This document shows positions 43,871 to 54,700 of a DNA stretch of 64,000 nucleotides, in pieces; position 1 is the first letter of the stretch; every line of letters starts with the position of its first letter. A model generated the notes under the pieces. The model worked only from the letters and a program-made list of their open reading frames with translations, did no database searches and was not told the DNA's origin. The stretch is from Streptomyces sp. WZ-12 (GTDB taxonomy: Bacteria > Actinomycetota > Actinomycetes > Streptomycetales > Streptomycetaceae), in assembly GCF_028898845.1 (NCBI RefSeq), contig NZ_CP118574.1:2108001-2172000 (forward strand). The letters run 5' to 3'. A program made the position numbers and the translations under genes.

Positions 43871-44989
43871 GTGCAGGGCAAGCACCACGGTGAGTACAAG
43901 GTGCCGGGCGGCAAGCTGGTGGTCGTCGACCTCGATGTGGTGGACGGGGCGCTGCGCGACGTGCGGGTGGCCGGGGATTTCTTCCTGGAGCCGGACGAGG
44001 CGCTGGACGCCATCAACGGTGCGTTGGAGGGCGCGCCGGCGGAGACCGATGCGCGGGGGTTGGCGGCCCGGATCGACGCGGCGTTGCCGGCGGGTGCGGT
44101 GTTGTTCGGGTTCAGCAGCGAGGCGGTGGGCGTCACGGTGCGGCGGGCGGTCGCGGGCGCCCAGGAGTGGACGGACTTCGACTGGCAGATCATCCACGAG
44201 GGGCCGCAGCCGCCGGCGTTGCACATGGCGCTGGACGAGGTGCTGACGGCCGAGGTCGCGGCGGGGCGGCGGCCGCCGACGCTGCGGGTGTGGGAGTGGG
44301 ACCGCCCGGCGGTGATCATCGGCAGCTTCCAGTCGTTGCGCAACGAGGTCGATGCGCAGGGCGCGGAGCGGCACGGCGTCACGGTGGTCCGGCGGATCTC
44401 CGGCGGCGGGGCGATGTTCGTGGAGCCGGGCAACACCATCACCTACTCGCTGTGCGTGCCCAACTCCCTGGTGCAGGGCCTGACGTTCGCGGAGAGCTAT
44501 GCCTATCTGGACGACTGGGTGCTGGGGGCGCTCGGCGACATGGGCATCAAGGCGTGGTACAAGCCGCTGAACGACATCGCGACGGAGGCCGGGAAGATCG
44601 CGGGGGCGGCGCAGAAGCGGATGGTCAGTCCAGTAGGGGCAGAGCGCAGCGCTTCGGCTCGGGGCGGTGACGGGCGACGGGCGGGCGGTGCGGTGCTGCA
44701 CCACGTGACGATGTCCTACGACATCGATGCGGAGAAGATGGTGCAGGTGCTGCGGATCGGCAGGGAGAAGCTGTCGGACAAGGGCACCACCAGCGCGAAG
44801 AAGCGGGTGGATCCGCTGCGTCGGCAGACGGGGCTGCCGCGGGACGAGGTCATCGCGCGGATGATCGCGTCGTTCCGGGCCCGGTACGGCGGGGCGATGG
44901 GGTCGGTGTCGGCGCAGGAGCTGGCGCGGGCCGAGGAGTTGGCGGCGGGGAAGTTCAGTTCTCGGGAGTGGCTGACGCGGGTGCCGTAG
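43871..44989 (+). CDS. lplA: Lipoate-protein ligase with N-terminal accessory domain
   Basis: A 372-residue ligase. Residues ~1-95 (GKHHGEYKVPGGKLVVVDLDV, VAGDFFLEPDEALDAI) match the LplB/C-terminal accessory domain of lipoate ligases, here placed before the catalytic part. Residues ~103-372 are the LplA domain with VVRRISGGGAMFVEPGN, a lipoyl-AMP loop and Lys242 (TEAGKIAGAAQKR). Residues ~251-271 (after QKR) are a Gly/Arg/Ser-rich insert interrupting QKR-AVLHHVTMSYDID and look like a small in-frame DNA insertion. The GTG has a GGAAGGGCGG stretch upstream. It attaches lipoate to dehydrogenase E2 or GcvH proteins. Confidence 0.88.
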   Translation: MQGKHHGEYKVPGGKLVVVDLDVVDGALRDVRVAGDFFLEPDEALDAINGALEGAPAETDARGLAARIDAALPAGAVLFGFSSEAVGVTVRRAVAGAQEWTDFDWQIIHEGPQPPALHMALDEVLTAEVAAGRRPPTLRVWEWDRPAVIIGSFQSLRNEVDAQGAERHGVTVVRRISGGGAMFVEPGNTITYSLCVPNSLVQGLTFAESYAYLDDWVLGALGDMGIKAWYKPLNDIATEAGKIAGAAQKRMVSPVGAERSASARGGDGRRAGGAVLHHVTMSYDIDAEKMVQVLRIGREKLSDKGTTSAKKRVDPLRRQTGLPRDEVIARMIASFRARYGGAMGSVSAQELARAEELAAGKFSSREWLTRVP

Positions 44990-44996
44990 GGGCGCA

Positions 44997-45022
44997 CCGC
45001 GGCCGGTGGGGGCCGGCCGCGG
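44997..45022. terminator. Bidirectional hairpin between lplA and CoA-transferase genes
   Basis: CCGCGGCCGG and CCGGCCGCGG form a perfect 10-bp stem with a six-base loop in the 42-bp convergent gap. Confidence 0.65.
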
Positions 45023-45031
45023 GCCGGGCGG

Positions 45032-46540
45032 TCAGGGGCGGGGCAGCCAGGCGGGGCGGTCGGCGCCGCGGTGGCTGAGGACGGTGCGGTAGCGGCCGGG
45101 GGTGGCGGACATGACGACCTGGTCCGTGACGCCCTGGTAGTGGCCCATGGGGGTGTCGGCGGTGAAGGTCTCCAGCGGGTGGTTCTCGTGCGGGCCGGGC
45201 GTGCCGGCCCTTTCGCGGGCGTAGTTCTTGTCGAAGACGCCCATGCTCACCGCCCAGAGGGCGACGCGGGTCAGGGAGATGTGGACGCGGTAGCTGCCGC
45301 CCTCGACGGCGCGGCGCCTGAGGGCGCGGCCGATGCCGGCGGCCAGCAGCCAGCCGCAGATGTTGTCGTTGATGACGCCGATCGGCGGCAGCGCGGGCCG
45401 GCCCTCGTCGCCCTCCAACATCAGCATCCCGGAGACGGCGCCGGCCACTTGGTCGAAGCCGATCCGGCCGGCCCACGGTCCGGTGCGGCCGTGCAGGGAG
45501 ACCGTGGCGTGGACGATGCCGGGGCGCAGGGCGGCCGCCTCTTCGGCGGTCAGGCCGATCTTGGCCAGGTAGCCGGGGCGGCGGTTGGCGAAGAACACGT
45601 CGGCGCCGCGCAGCAACTCCCGGACGGCGGCGGCGCCTTCGGTCCCGTAGGGGTCGAGGGTGGCCTGGCGCATGCCGACGTTGGCGGTGCAGTAGAGGGT
45701 GTCGTGCTCCAGCTCGAAGGGGCGCCAGAGGTTGAGGACGTCGGCGCCGTGCAGGGCGAGGGCGCGGCCGGCGCCGGCGCCGGCGATGACGTGGGCCATG
45801 CCGAGGGCGCGGATGCCGTCGAGGGGTTGGGCGGCGCCCGCGGGGAAGGGTTCGGGCTCGCTGTCGCCGATCTTCTCGATCTCGATGAGCGGCAACTCGG
45901 CGAGCACGTCCTGGTATTGGGCTTCGGCCATCAGTTCCGCGGTGGTGCGGACCATGGGCAGGACGGTGCCGGCCTCCTCGGCGGCCGCTTCGAGGTCGGT
46001 GGCGCGCCAGGTGGCGATGGCCGCCGCGGCGGCGGAGGCGTCGTCGGGGATGCCGAGGAGTTTCGTGGCGGCCAGACTGAGCTTGGGGTAGAAGTTGGCC
46101 GGCATGATCCAGCGGTCGTCGGCGGTGCGGTAGAAGCCGATGGTGACGCCGTCGCCGACGATCGCGGGGGTGGCGGGCGGGTAGCCGTTGAGGCGTTCCC
46201 AGCGGCCGGGCTCGGAGATGGGGGCGAGGCGGCGGGGGCCGCGGCGCAGGTCCATGGTGATGTCCTGGCCGGCGCCGCCGCGGTCGCGCCAGATCGCGGC
46301 CGCCACCGCGGACTTGGTGACGAGGGCGAGCGCCGAGGCGGCGCCCAGCCGCAGCGGGCTGGGGACGATCGGGTCGGCGCCGCGGAAGGTGAGGGTGCCG
46401 CCGGTCTCGTCGGGCGTCATGTCGATTCCGGCGAGGATGTCGGCGAGTTCGCGGTGCGGGTCGAAGGCGTCGTCGGTGGCCGGGGCCGCCAGCGCGGCGG
46501 TGAGGCGTTCGGTCAGGCGCGGCGCGGACGGCTCGGGCAC
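45032..46540 (-). CDS. Class III CoA-transferase (CaiB/BaiF family)
   Basis: A 502-residue protein. The second half shows the family pattern: IRALGMAHVIAGAGAGRALALHGADVLNLWRPFELE, LLRGADVFFANRRPGYLAKIGLTAEEAAALRPGIVHATVSLHGRTGPWAGRIGFDQVAGAVSGM, with the active-site Asp expected in the FDQVAGA region. The first ~230 residues resemble the small/partner domain, giving a length above the usual ~400, as in two-domain variants. It moves CoA between carboxylic acids; the acids are unknown. GAGGAG precedes the GTG. It borders the polyketide genes but nothing proves membership. Confidence 0.85.
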   Translation of the reverse strand: MPEPSAPRLTERLTAALAAPATDDAFDPHRELADILAGIDMTPDETGGTLTFRGADPIVPSPLRLGAASALALVTKSAVAAAIWRDRGGAGQDITMDLRRGPRRLAPISEPGRWERLNGYPPATPAIVGDGVTIGFYRTADDRWIMPANFYPKLSLAATKLLGIPDDASAAAAAIATWRATDLEAAAEEAGTVLPMVRTTAELMAEAQYQDVLAELPLIEIEKIGDSEPEPFPAGAAQPLDGIRALGMAHVIAGAGAGRALALHGADVLNLWRPFELEHDTLYCTANVGMRQATLDPYGTEGAAAVRELLRGADVFFANRRPGYLAKIGLTAEEAAALRPGIVHATVSLHGRTGPWAGRIGFDQVAGAVSGMLMLEGDEGRPALPPIGVINDNICGWLLAAGIGRALRRRAVEGGSYRVHISLTRVALWAVSMGVFDKNYARERAGTPGPHENHPLETFTADTPMGHYQGVTDQVVMSATPGRYRTVLSHRGADRPAWLPRP

Positions 46541-46702
46541 GGAGTGCTCCTCGGTGTCGTCAGGGGGGTGACGGTCAGGGTGGTGGGCGGGAGCGGCGCG
46601 GGGCCGCGCCCGGGGTCGGGGTCGCCGGGCGCGGGGCCGGGGCGGGTCCCGGGCGGGGCGCCCGCTGGTGCCGGGGGCCGTCGGGTAACGGGGGGTGGTG
46701 GC

Positions 46703-47731
46703 TCACCATTCGCTGAACAGGTACTCCTCGCGGTTGGGTTGGGCCTGGCGGCGCAGGTCCGCCTCCACCATCAGCTCGATCAGTTCCCGGAAGTTGACCT
46801 TGGGCTGCCAGCCGAGCTCCGCCTCGGCCTTGGCGGGGTTGGCGCAGAGGGTGTCGACCTCGGCCGGGCGGACCAGCGCCGGGTCGAGGTAGACGTACTC
46901 GTTCCAGTCCAACCCGACGGCGTCGAAGGCGATTTGGAGCACGTCGCGGACCGAGTGCATCACGCCGGTGCCGATGACGTAGTCCTGGGGCTCGTCGCGT
47001 TGCAGCATCAGGTGCATGGCCTGGACGTAGTCCGCGGCATAGCCCCAGTCGCGTCGGGCGTCGAGGTTGCCCAGCGGCAGCTTGGACTGCAGGCCCAGCT
47101 TGATCCTGGCCGCCGCGAGGGTGATCTTGCGGGTGACGAACTCGGTGCCGCGGCGCGGCGATTCGTGGTTGAACAGGATGCCGGAGACGCCGAACATGCC
47201 GAACGACTCGCGGTAGTTCTTGGTGATGAAGTGGCCGTAGGTCTTGGCGACGCCGTAGGGGCTGCGGGGGTGGAAGTGGGTCGTCTCGTGCTGCGGGGTC
47301 TCGGTGACCTTGCCGAACATCTCGGAGGACGACGCCTGGTAGAAGCGGATCTGTTGACCGCGGGGTGCCGAGGTGGAGCCGTTGAAGCCGCTGAACATGC
47401 GGATCGCCTCCAGCATGCGCAGCACGCCCAGTCCGGTGACGCCGCCGGTGAGTTCGGTCTGCTGCCAGGACAGCGGGACGTAGGAGATGGCGCCGAGGTT
47501 GTAGACCTCGTCGGGCTGGGCGAAGTCGAGGGCCTTGACCAGGCTGCTCTGGTCGAGCAGGTCGCCGTCGACGAGCTTCACGTCGGGCAGTAGCCGGTTG
47601 ATGCGGGGCCGGTGCGGGTTCGCCTGACCGCGTATCAGGCCCCAGACCTGGTAGCCCTCGTTGAGCAGGTGCTCGGAGAGGTAGGAGCCGTCCTGCCCGG
47701 TGATTCCGGTGATGAGTGCGTGTTTGGCCAT
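46703..47731 (-). CDS. gmd: GDP-mannose 4,6-dehydratase
   Basis: A 342-residue short-chain-type nucleotide-sugar enzyme converting GDP-D-mannose to GDP-4-keto-6-deoxy-D-mannose. It carries the NADP motif [10 protein letters not shown] (9-18), the catalytic segment QASSSEMFG, Tyr159/Lys163 in [11 protein letters not shown], and [16 protein letters not shown] for GDP-mannose binding. In polyene clusters this enzyme starts mycosamine synthesis; GDP-rhamnose is another possible end product. The ATG follows GGGGGAAA and lies 40 bp after the terminal PKS gene, so it is probably cotranscribed. Aminotransferase and glycosyltransferase genes are not in the window. Confidence 0.95.
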   Translation of the reverse strand: MAKHALITGITGQDGSYLSEHLLNEGYQVWGLIRGQANPHRPRINRLLPDVKLVDGDLLDQSSLVKALDFAQPDEVYNLGAISYVPLSWQQTELTGGVTGLGVLRMLEAIRMFSGFNGSTSAPRGQQIRFYQASSSEMFGKVTETPQHETTHFHPRSPYGVAKTYGHFITKNYRESFGMFGVSGILFNHESPRRGTEFVTRKITLAAARIKLGLQSKLPLGNLDARRDWGYAADYVQAMHLMLQRDEPQDYVIGTGVMHSVRDVLQIAFDAVGLDWNEYVYLDPALVRPAEVDTLCANPAKAEAELGWQPKVNFRELIELMVEADLRRQAQPNREEYLFSEW

Positions 47732-47771
47732 GTGCTTTCCCCCAGATGCCTGGTGACTGTGTTGTGGACGG

Positions 47772-50700
47772 TTATGCGCTCGCCATGCGCCCTGAGGCGA
47801 TCCAGTCGTCGACTGCCCGCGCCGCTTCCTCCGCGTGGTCGCGCATCATCGTGAAGTGGTTGCCCGGTACGTCGATCGCGGTGTGCGGGAACTCCAGGGT
47901 GGCCTGCCAGTCGTCTGCGCCGGACCAGGCACCCAAGGGTTCGGTGGCCCGCAGCAACAGGGTGGGCGCGGCGGTCGGTTGCGGCCGCCAGTCGGCGAAC
48001 AGTTTCGAGTGGGCGGCCGATGCGGTGATCCGGGTGTCGTCGAGGGCGACGAACGCGCCGTCGCGGTCGAGCACCCCCTCGGTGAGCTCCTTCTCCCAGG
48101 TCAGGAGCCGGTCCATGATCCGTGGCTCGTACATGTCGCTGAGCACGACGGCGCCCGGGCCGCTCCCCTGCTCCTCCAGGCGGCCGGCCAGCGCCTGGGC
48201 GATCAGTGCGCCTCCGGAGTGGCCCATGAGGACGAACGGCCGGCCGTCGGCCAGTCGTTGGACGGCGTCCGCCTGGACCTCCAGCAGTGCGTCGAGGTCG
48301 GCGGCCACCGGTTCGCCGGCACGGTAGCCGGGCACCGGGAGCGCCCAGAGGTCCCGGCGGCCGCGCAGCGGCGCGGCGAACCGCACGAACTCGTGCGGGC
48401 CGGACGTGGCGACGAATCCGCAACAGCCGATCAGCAGCGGCCCCGCCCCGCCCCGGGCCAGGCGGACGGGGGGCGGCAACTCGCCTGCCCCGTCCGGCCC
48501 GTGGTAGGCCGGGCGGTACGCGGACAGGCCGGCCATGGCCAGCATGAACTCCCGTACCCGGTCGGTGTGCACCGCCTCGCGGTACATCTCCCCCAGCGCT
48601 CCGGGGCCGCTGGCCCGGCCGGAACCGGGCGCGGTGGCCCCGCCCAGTTCGCCGTGGAGGTGCGCGGCGAGCTCGCGGGGTGTCTGGTGGTCGAAGACGA
48701 CACCGACGGGGAGCGGGAGGCCGGTGGCGGCACCGAGGCGGTTGCGCAGCTCGGTGGCGGTGAGTGAGTCGATGCCGCATTCGGTGAACAGCGCGCCGGT
48801 GTCGATGAGTTCGGGACCGTCGTAGCCGAGGACCTCGGCGGTGAGCGCGCGCACCAGGTCCAGCACGGCGTCCTCGCTGTCCAGCGGGGCGGTGTGCGGC
48901 GGGGCGGGCTCGGGGCGCCGCTCGGGTGCGGTGGGGTCCGGGGCGACCGCGGTGGGCTCCGGCGCGCCTCGGGTGCGGGGTCGCGGCCAGTAGCGCCGGC
49001 GCTGGAAGGCGTAGGTGGGGAGGTCGATCGTCCGGGCTCCGGCGAGCAGCGGGCCCCAAGTGGTCTCCATGCCGTGGGTGTTGAGCCGGGCGACGGCGGT
49101 GAGCAGTGCATGCAGCGGATCGCGGTCGGCGCGTTGGGTGGCGACGCAGACGGCGTCGGAGCCGTCGAGGGTGGCGGCGGCCAGGGCGGTGAGCACGCTG
49201 TCCGGGCCGACCTCCACGAACCGGGTCACACCGGCGTCGGACGCGCTCCGCACCGCGTCGGCGAACCGCACCGCCTCGCGCACCTGCCGCACCCAGTACG
49301 CGGACGAGCAGAGGTCGTCGGCGGAGGCTGCCTGGCCGGTGAGCGTCGAAACCACCGGAATGCTCGGCGCCCGGTACGTCAACTCGCCCGCGACGGCAGC
49401 GAACTCGTCCAGCATGCCGTCCATGCGGTGGGAGTGGAAGGCATGCGACACCCGCAGACGGTTGACCTTCCGACCGTTCGCCCGAGCCCACTCACGCACG
49501 GCCTCGACGGCCTCAGCATCACCGGACACCACCACCGCACCCGGGCCGTTGACCGCCGCAAGCGACACCAACTCACCCAAATGCGCGGCGATTTCGTCCT
49601 CGCGGGCCTGGACGGCGAGCATCGCCCCACCCTCCGGCAACGCCTGCATCAACCGACCACGGGCGGCAACCAGAGCACAGGCATCCTCCAGCGACAGCAC
49701 CCCAGCCACCTGCGCCGCCGCCACCTCACCAACCGAATGCCCGATCAACACGTCCGGAACGACCCCGAAGGACTCCAGCAGCCGGAACAACGCCACCTCG
49801 AACGCGAACAGCCCGGTCTGGGCATGCACGGTCTGATTCAGCTCGGCCTCGTCAGCGCCCCACACCACCTCACGCAGGGACCCACCCAACGCCCGCTCCA
49901 GCCCCTCGACACAGGCGTCGAAAGCCTCGGCGAACACCGGGAAGCGGGCATGCAACTCGCGTCCCATGCCCAGCCGTTGAGCGCCCTGGCCGGAGAAGAG
50001 GAAGCCGACTCGGCCACCGCCGGTCGCGGTTGCCTGGCTCCGCACCACGTCGGGGGAGGGTGTGGCGTCGGCCAGCGCCGCCAGGGCGGCCAGGAGTTGG
50101 GCGCGGTCGGCGCCCACGACGGTCGCGCGGTGGGGGAACGCGGTGCGGGTCGTCGCGAGGGAGTGGGCCACGTCCAGGGGGGTGAGTTCCGGTCGTTGGC
50201 GGATCGATGCGGCCAGTCGGCCGGCCTGGGCGCGCAGGGCCTCCTCGGAGCGGGCGCCGAGCGTCCAGGGCAGCAGGGTGGGCCGGGAGGCCGGCAACTC
50301 GCCTGCGGGCGGGGCCTCTTCGGGGGGTACCTGTTCCGGGGTCGGCGCCTGTTCCAGGATGACGTGGGCGTTGGTGCCGCTGATGCCGAAGGAGGAGACC
50401 GCCGCGCGGCGCGGGTGGCCGGTCTCCGGCCAGGGGCGGGACTCGGTGAGCAGTTCCACGGCGCCGGCGGACCAGTCGACGTGGACGGTCGGTTCGTCCA
50501 CGTGCAGGGTCTGCGGCAGCAGTCCGTGCTGCATGGCGGCGACCATCTTGATGATGCCGGCGGCGCCGGCGGCGGCCTGGGTGTGGCCGATGTTGGACTT
50601 GATGGAGCCCAGCCAGAGCGGGCGGCCCTCGGGGCGGCCCTGGCCGTAGGTGGCGAGCAGTGCCTGGGCCTCGATCGGGTCGCCGAGGGTGGTGCCGGTG

Positions 50701-51725
50701 CCGTGGGCCTCCACCGCGTCGATGTCGGCGGCGGACAGGCCGGCGTTGGCCAGTGCCTGGCGGATCACGCGGCGTTGGGACGGACCGTTGGGGGCGGTCA
50801 GTCCGTTGGAGGCGCCGTCCTGGTTGACGGCCGAGCCGCGGACCACGGCCAGGATGCGGTGGCCGTTGCGGCGGGCGTCGGAGAGCCGTTCGAGGACGAG
50901 CATGCCCATGCCCTCGGCGAAGGCGGTGCCGTCGGCGGCGGTGGCGAAGGAACGGCAGCGGCCGCCGGCGGACAGTCCGCGTTGGCGGGAGAACTCCAGC
51001 AGCGCCATCGGCGTGCACATCAGCGTCACACCGCCGGCGAGGGCCAGTGCGCACTCCCCCGCGCGCAGTGCCTGGGCGGCGAGGTGCAGGCTGACGAGGG
51101 AGGAGGCGCAGGCGGCGTCCACGGTGACCGCGGGGCCCTCGAAGCCGAGGGCGTAGGCGATCCGGCCGGAGACCAGGCTGGTGGCGTTGCCGGTGTTGAG
51201 GTGGCCGGCGGTCGGTTCGTCGGAGCCCAGCAGGATGGTGGTGTAGTCGCCGCCGCTGCATCCCATGTAGACGCCGACCGGCTTCTTGCGGAGGGCGGCG
51301 GGGTCGAGGCGGGCGTGTTCCAGTGCGGTCCAGGCGCCTTCGAGGAGCAGGCGTTGTTGGGGGTCCATGGACATCGCCTCGCGCGGGGATATCCGGAAGA
51401 AGCCGGCGTCGAAGTCGGCGGCGTCGTAGAGGAATCCGGCCTCGCGGGCGTAGCTGGTGCCGGGGTTCTCCGGGTCCGGGTGGTAGAGGGCGTCCAGGTC
51501 CCAGCCGCGGTCGGTGGGGAGGCCGGCGATGCCGTCCCGGCCGGAGGCGACCAGTTGCCACAGGCCGTCGGGGTCGGTGACCTCGCCGGGGTAGCGGCAG
51601 CTCATCCCGACGATGGCCACCGGTTCCTGGTGGCGGGCGCGCAGTTCGGCGTTCTCCTGGCGTGCCTGTTGCAACTCCCCGATGACGCGCTTGAGGTAGT
51701 CGCGCAGCTTGTCTTCGTTGTTCAT
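47772..51725 (-). CDS. Terminal modular PKS: KS-AT-ACP-thioesterase
   Basis: A 1317-residue type I PKS ending the assembly line. Residues 1-33 form an N-terminal docking coiled coil ([22 protein letters not shown]). The KS (34-458) has Cys206 in DAACASS and His341/His381. The AT (~572-858) has Ser664 in GHSVG and the malonyl-type HAFH motif (761-764). There is no ketoreductase, dehydratase or enoylreductase. The ACP (~950-1028) has Ser987 in GIDSLTA. The thioesterase (~1090-1315) has Ser1170 in GHSGG and His1290 in GNHFT. It adds a malonyl unit, leaves a beta-ketone and releases the chain, probably as a macrolactone. It starts 26 bp after the preceding PKS gene. Confidence 0.96.
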   Translation of the reverse strand: MNNEDKLRDYLKRVIGELQQARQENAELRARHQEPVAIVGMSCRYPGEVTDPDGLWQLVASGRDGIAGLPTDRGWDLDALYHPDPENPGTSYAREAGFLYDAADFDAGFFRISPREAMSMDPQQRLLLEGAWTALEHARLDPAALRKKPVGVYMGCSGGDYTTILLGSDEPTAGHLNTGNATSLVSGRIAYALGFEGPAVTVDAACASSLVSLHLAAQALRAGECALALAGGVTLMCTPMALLEFSRQRGLSAGGRCRSFATAADGTAFAEGMGMLVLERLSDARRNGHRILAVVRGSAVNQDGASNGLTAPNGPSQRRVIRQALANAGLSAADIDAVEAHGTGTTLGDPIEAQALLATYGQGRPEGRPLWLGSIKSNIGHTQAAAGAAGIIKMVAAMQHGLLPQTLHVDEPTVHVDWSAGAVELLTESRPWPETGHPRRAAVSSFGISGTNAHVILEQAPTPEQVPPEEAPPAGELPASRPTLLPWTLGARSEEALRAQAGRLAASIRQRPELTPLDVAHSLATTRTAFPHRATVVGADRAQLLAALAALADATPSPDVVRSQATATGGGRVGFLFSGQGAQRLGMGRELHARFPVFAEAFDACVEGLERALGGSLREVVWGADEAELNQTVHAQTGLFAFEVALFRLLESFGVVPDVLIGHSVGEVAAAQVAGVLSLEDACALVAARGRLMQALPEGGAMLAVQAREDEIAAHLGELVSLAAVNGPGAVVVSGDAEAVEAVREWARANGRKVNRLRVSHAFHSHRMDGMLDEFAAVAGELTYRAPSIPVVSTLTGQAASADDLCSSAYWVRQVREAVRFADAVRSASDAGVTRFVEVGPDSVLTALAAATLDGSDAVCVATQRADRDPLHALLTAVARLNTHGMETTWGPLLAGARTIDLPTYAFQRRRYWPRPRTRGAPEPTAVAPDPTAPERRPEPAPPHTAPLDSEDAVLDLVRALTAEVLGYDGPELIDTGALFTECGIDSLTATELRNRLGAATGLPLPVGVVFDHQTPRELAAHLHGELGGATAPGSGRASGPGALGEMYREAVHTDRVREFMLAMAGLSAYRPAYHGPDGAGELPPPVRLARGGAGPLLIGCCGFVATSGPHEFVRFAAPLRGRRDLWALPVPGYRAGEPVAADLDALLEVQADAVQRLADGRPFVLMGHSGGALIAQALAGRLEEQGSGPGAVVLSDMYEPRIMDRLLTWEKELTEGVLDRDGAFVALDDTRITASAAHSKLFADWRPQPTAAPTLLLRATEPLGAWSGADDWQATLEFPHTAIDVPGNHFTMMRDHAEEAARAVDDWIASGRMASA
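48642..51626 (-). other. PKS module D: KS-AT(malonyl)-ACP, no reductive domains
   Basis: The last extension module. The KS is catalytically complete, though the nucleophile motif reads AACASS instead of TACSSS. HAFH predicts malonyl-CoA. The AT-ACP linker is only about 40 Pro-rich residues, so no KR remnant exists. The AT coding region (about 49430-49990) uses many more T-ending codons than its surroundings. Confidence 0.9.
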
Positions 51726-51751
51726 CGGTTTCCGTCCCCTCGCCGGTCCGC

Positions 51752-54700
51752 TCAGTCCCGGGTGTCGTGGGGCCGGTCGGCCAGCCCGAGGTCGTTGTCG
51801 ACGAGCGCGAACAGTTCGTCGTCGGTCGCCGCGGCCAGGCTGTCGGTTCCGGTCGCTGCGGCGTCGCCGCCGGTGGTGAGTTTGGCCAGCAACGTCGTCA
51901 GGCGCCGGGCGAGTTCGTCGCGGGTGTCCTCTTCGAGCTCGGTGGCGAGGGCGGCTTCCAGGCGGTCGAGGTCGCCGAGCACGGTGGTGGTGCCGTCGGT
52001 GGTGCGGGTGAGTTCGTCGAGGACGAAGTCGGCCAGTTCGGCGGGGGTGGGGTGGTCGAAGACCAGGGTGGTGGGCAGGCGCAGTCCGGTGGCGGTGCTG
52101 ATCTGGTGGTGGAGTTCGACGGCGGTGAGGGAGTCGATGCCCAGTTCGCGGAAGGGGCGGTCGGGGTCGAGGGCGTCGGTGGAGGGGTAGCCGAGGACGG
52201 CGGCGAGGTGGCCGTTGGTGAGTTCGGTGAGGGTGCGGCGCCGTTCCGGTGCGGGCAAGTCGGCCAGTGTGGCGCGGAGTTGGGCGGTGGTGTCGGCGGC
52301 TTCCTCGGGGGTGTCGGTGGTCGCCAGGGCGGTGCGGACCTCGGGGACGTCGTCGAGCAGGGGGCGGCGTCGGGCCAGGGTGAAGCTGGGGGCGAAGGTC
52401 GGCCAGTCGACGTCGGCGAGGGTGAGGGTGGTCTCGTCGTGCCGTAGGGCCTGGGCCAGTCCGGCGATCGCGACGGGCGGGGGCATCAGCGGCAGTCCGG
52501 CGCGGCGGGCCGCCTCCGCGTTGCCGGCGAGGTTGATCATGCCGATGTCGCTCCAGGCACCCCAGGCCACCGAGGTGGCGGTGCGGCCCTGGGCGCGGCG
52601 CCAGGCGGCGAAGGCGTCGAGGAAGGCGTTGGCGGCGCCGTAGCCGGCCTGGGCTCCGCTGCCCCAGGTGCTGGAGACGGAGGAGAACAGGACGAAGGCG
52701 TCGAGTTCGTGGTCGCGGAGCAGGGCGTCGAGGTGGCGGGCGCCGGCGACCTTCGCGGTGGCGACGGCGGCGAGTTCGGCCGGGTCGGTGGCGGCGAGGG
52801 TGTTGTTGAGGCTGATGCCGGCGGTGTGCACGACGGTGCGCAGCGGCGGGTGGGGGTCGGTTTCCAGGTCGGCGAGCAGCGCGGCGAGGGCGTCGCGGTC
52901 GGCGACGTCGCAGGCGGCGAGGGTGACCGCGGCGCCAAGTGTCCTGAGTTCGTCGGCGAGTTCGGGGGCGCCGGGTGCCTGGGGGCCGCTGCGGCTGGTC
53001 AGCACCAGGTGTGCGGTGCCGGTGCGGGCGAGCCAGCGGGCGACCTCGGCGCCCAGGCCGCCGGTGCCGCCGGTGATCAGGGCGGTGCCGCGGGTGCGCG
53101 CGGTGTCGGGCTGGTCGCCGGTGGGCGGTTGGGCGTCGAGGGGCGCGCGGCGCAGGCGGCGCACGTAGGTGCCACCGGGGCGTACGGCGAGTTGGTCCTC
53201 GTCGTCGGCGCCGGTCAGGGCCGCGGCGAGGCGTTCGGTGACGCCGTCGGTGCCGGTCGTGGGGAGGTCGACCAATCCGCCCCAGCGGGCCGGGTGTTCC
53301 AGGCCGAGGGCGCGGCCCAGGCCCCAGACCATGGCCTGGGCGGGGTGGGTGACCGGGTCGTCCGGGCCGGTGGTCACCGCGCCCTGGGTGGCCAGCCACA
53401 GCGGCGCGTGGGCGCCGGCGTCGCCGAGGGCCTGGATGAGGGTCTGGGTGGCGGTGACGCCGGCGGGGACGACCGGGTCGGGCCGTTCGTCGAGGGCGAG
53501 GAGGGAGAGGACGCCGTGGACGGGGTCGGTGGCGGTCTCCTCGGTGAGGCGCTTGGCGAGCTGCTCGCGGTCCGGGGCGGCGGTGACGGTGAGTTCGGTG
53601 GTGTCGGGGCCCAGGGTGCGGCGGGCGGCGTCCACCGCCTCGTGCCGGAGCGCGGCGCCGTGGTCGTCGGCGGGCAGGACCAGCAGCCAGCGGCCCGGCA
53701 CCGGCAGTGGGCCGGTGGTGTCGGGTGTGGTGGTGCGGTGCCAGACGATGCGGTAGCGCAGCCGGTTGAGGGTGGTGTGTTGCTGTTGCCGGCGGTGGTG
53801 GGCGGCCATCGCGGGGAGGACCGTTTCGAGCGCCTCGGGGCTGTCCAGGCCGAGGAGGTCGGCGACGGCGGCCGGGTCCTGCTGCTCCACGGCGGTCCAG
53901 AAGCCGGCGTCCGTGGCGTCCTGGGCCGGTGTGACGGCGGGGGTGGTGGCGGGTTCGGGCCAGAAGGTGCGGTGTTGGAAGGCGTAGGTGGGCAGCGGGA
54001 CGCGGCGCGGGTGGGTGGGGGCGAAGTGGGCGGCCCAGTCCACGGGGTGGCCGTGGGCGTGGAGTTGGCCGACGGCCTGGAGGAGGGTGGCGGGCTCCGG
54101 TCGGTCGGCGCGCTGGGCGGCGACGATCAGCGGGGCGCGGACCGGCTCGTCGCGCTCGGCACCGTTCGCGGTGTCCGCGGTGTCCGCGAGGGTTTCCCGG
54201 GCGGGCACGGTGAGCACGGCGTCGGGGCCGAGTTCGAGGAAGGCGGCGGCGCCGGCCCGGGCGGCGGCTCGGACGCCGTCGGCGAACCGTACGGCGCCGC
54301 GGACCTGCCGCACCCAGTAGTCGGGGGTGCGCAGTTCGTCCGGGCCGGCGAGTTCGCCGGTGACGTTGGAGATGACCGGGATGCGCGGCGGGTGGTAGGT
54401 GACTGAGGCGGCGGCCGCGGCGAACTCGCTGAGCATGCCGTCCATATGGGCGGAGTGGAAGGCGTGCGAGACCCGCAGCCGGCGGGTCTTGCGGCCGCGG
54501 TCGCGCCATAGCCGCTCGCAGGCGTCGACGGCGGGGGCGGCGCCGGAGACGACGACGGAGGTGGGGCCGTTCACCGCGGCGATCTCCAACTCCGGTCCGA
54601 GCGCGCCGCTCACCTCGTCGGCGGTGGCCTGCACCGCGAGCATGGCGCCGCCGGTCGGCAGGGCCTGCATCAGTCGGCCGCGGGCGGCGACGAGGGCGGC

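Noticed and set aside
46541..46702. Extreme GC spacer before gmd considered as an attachment site or hairpin array
   Set aside because: It has G-runs but no clear direct or inverted repeat of useful length, and no integrase is nearby.
45071..47593. Long plus-strand frame opposite the CoA-transferase and gmd
   Set aside because: It covers two well-supported minus-strand genes and has no domain or ribosome-binding site.
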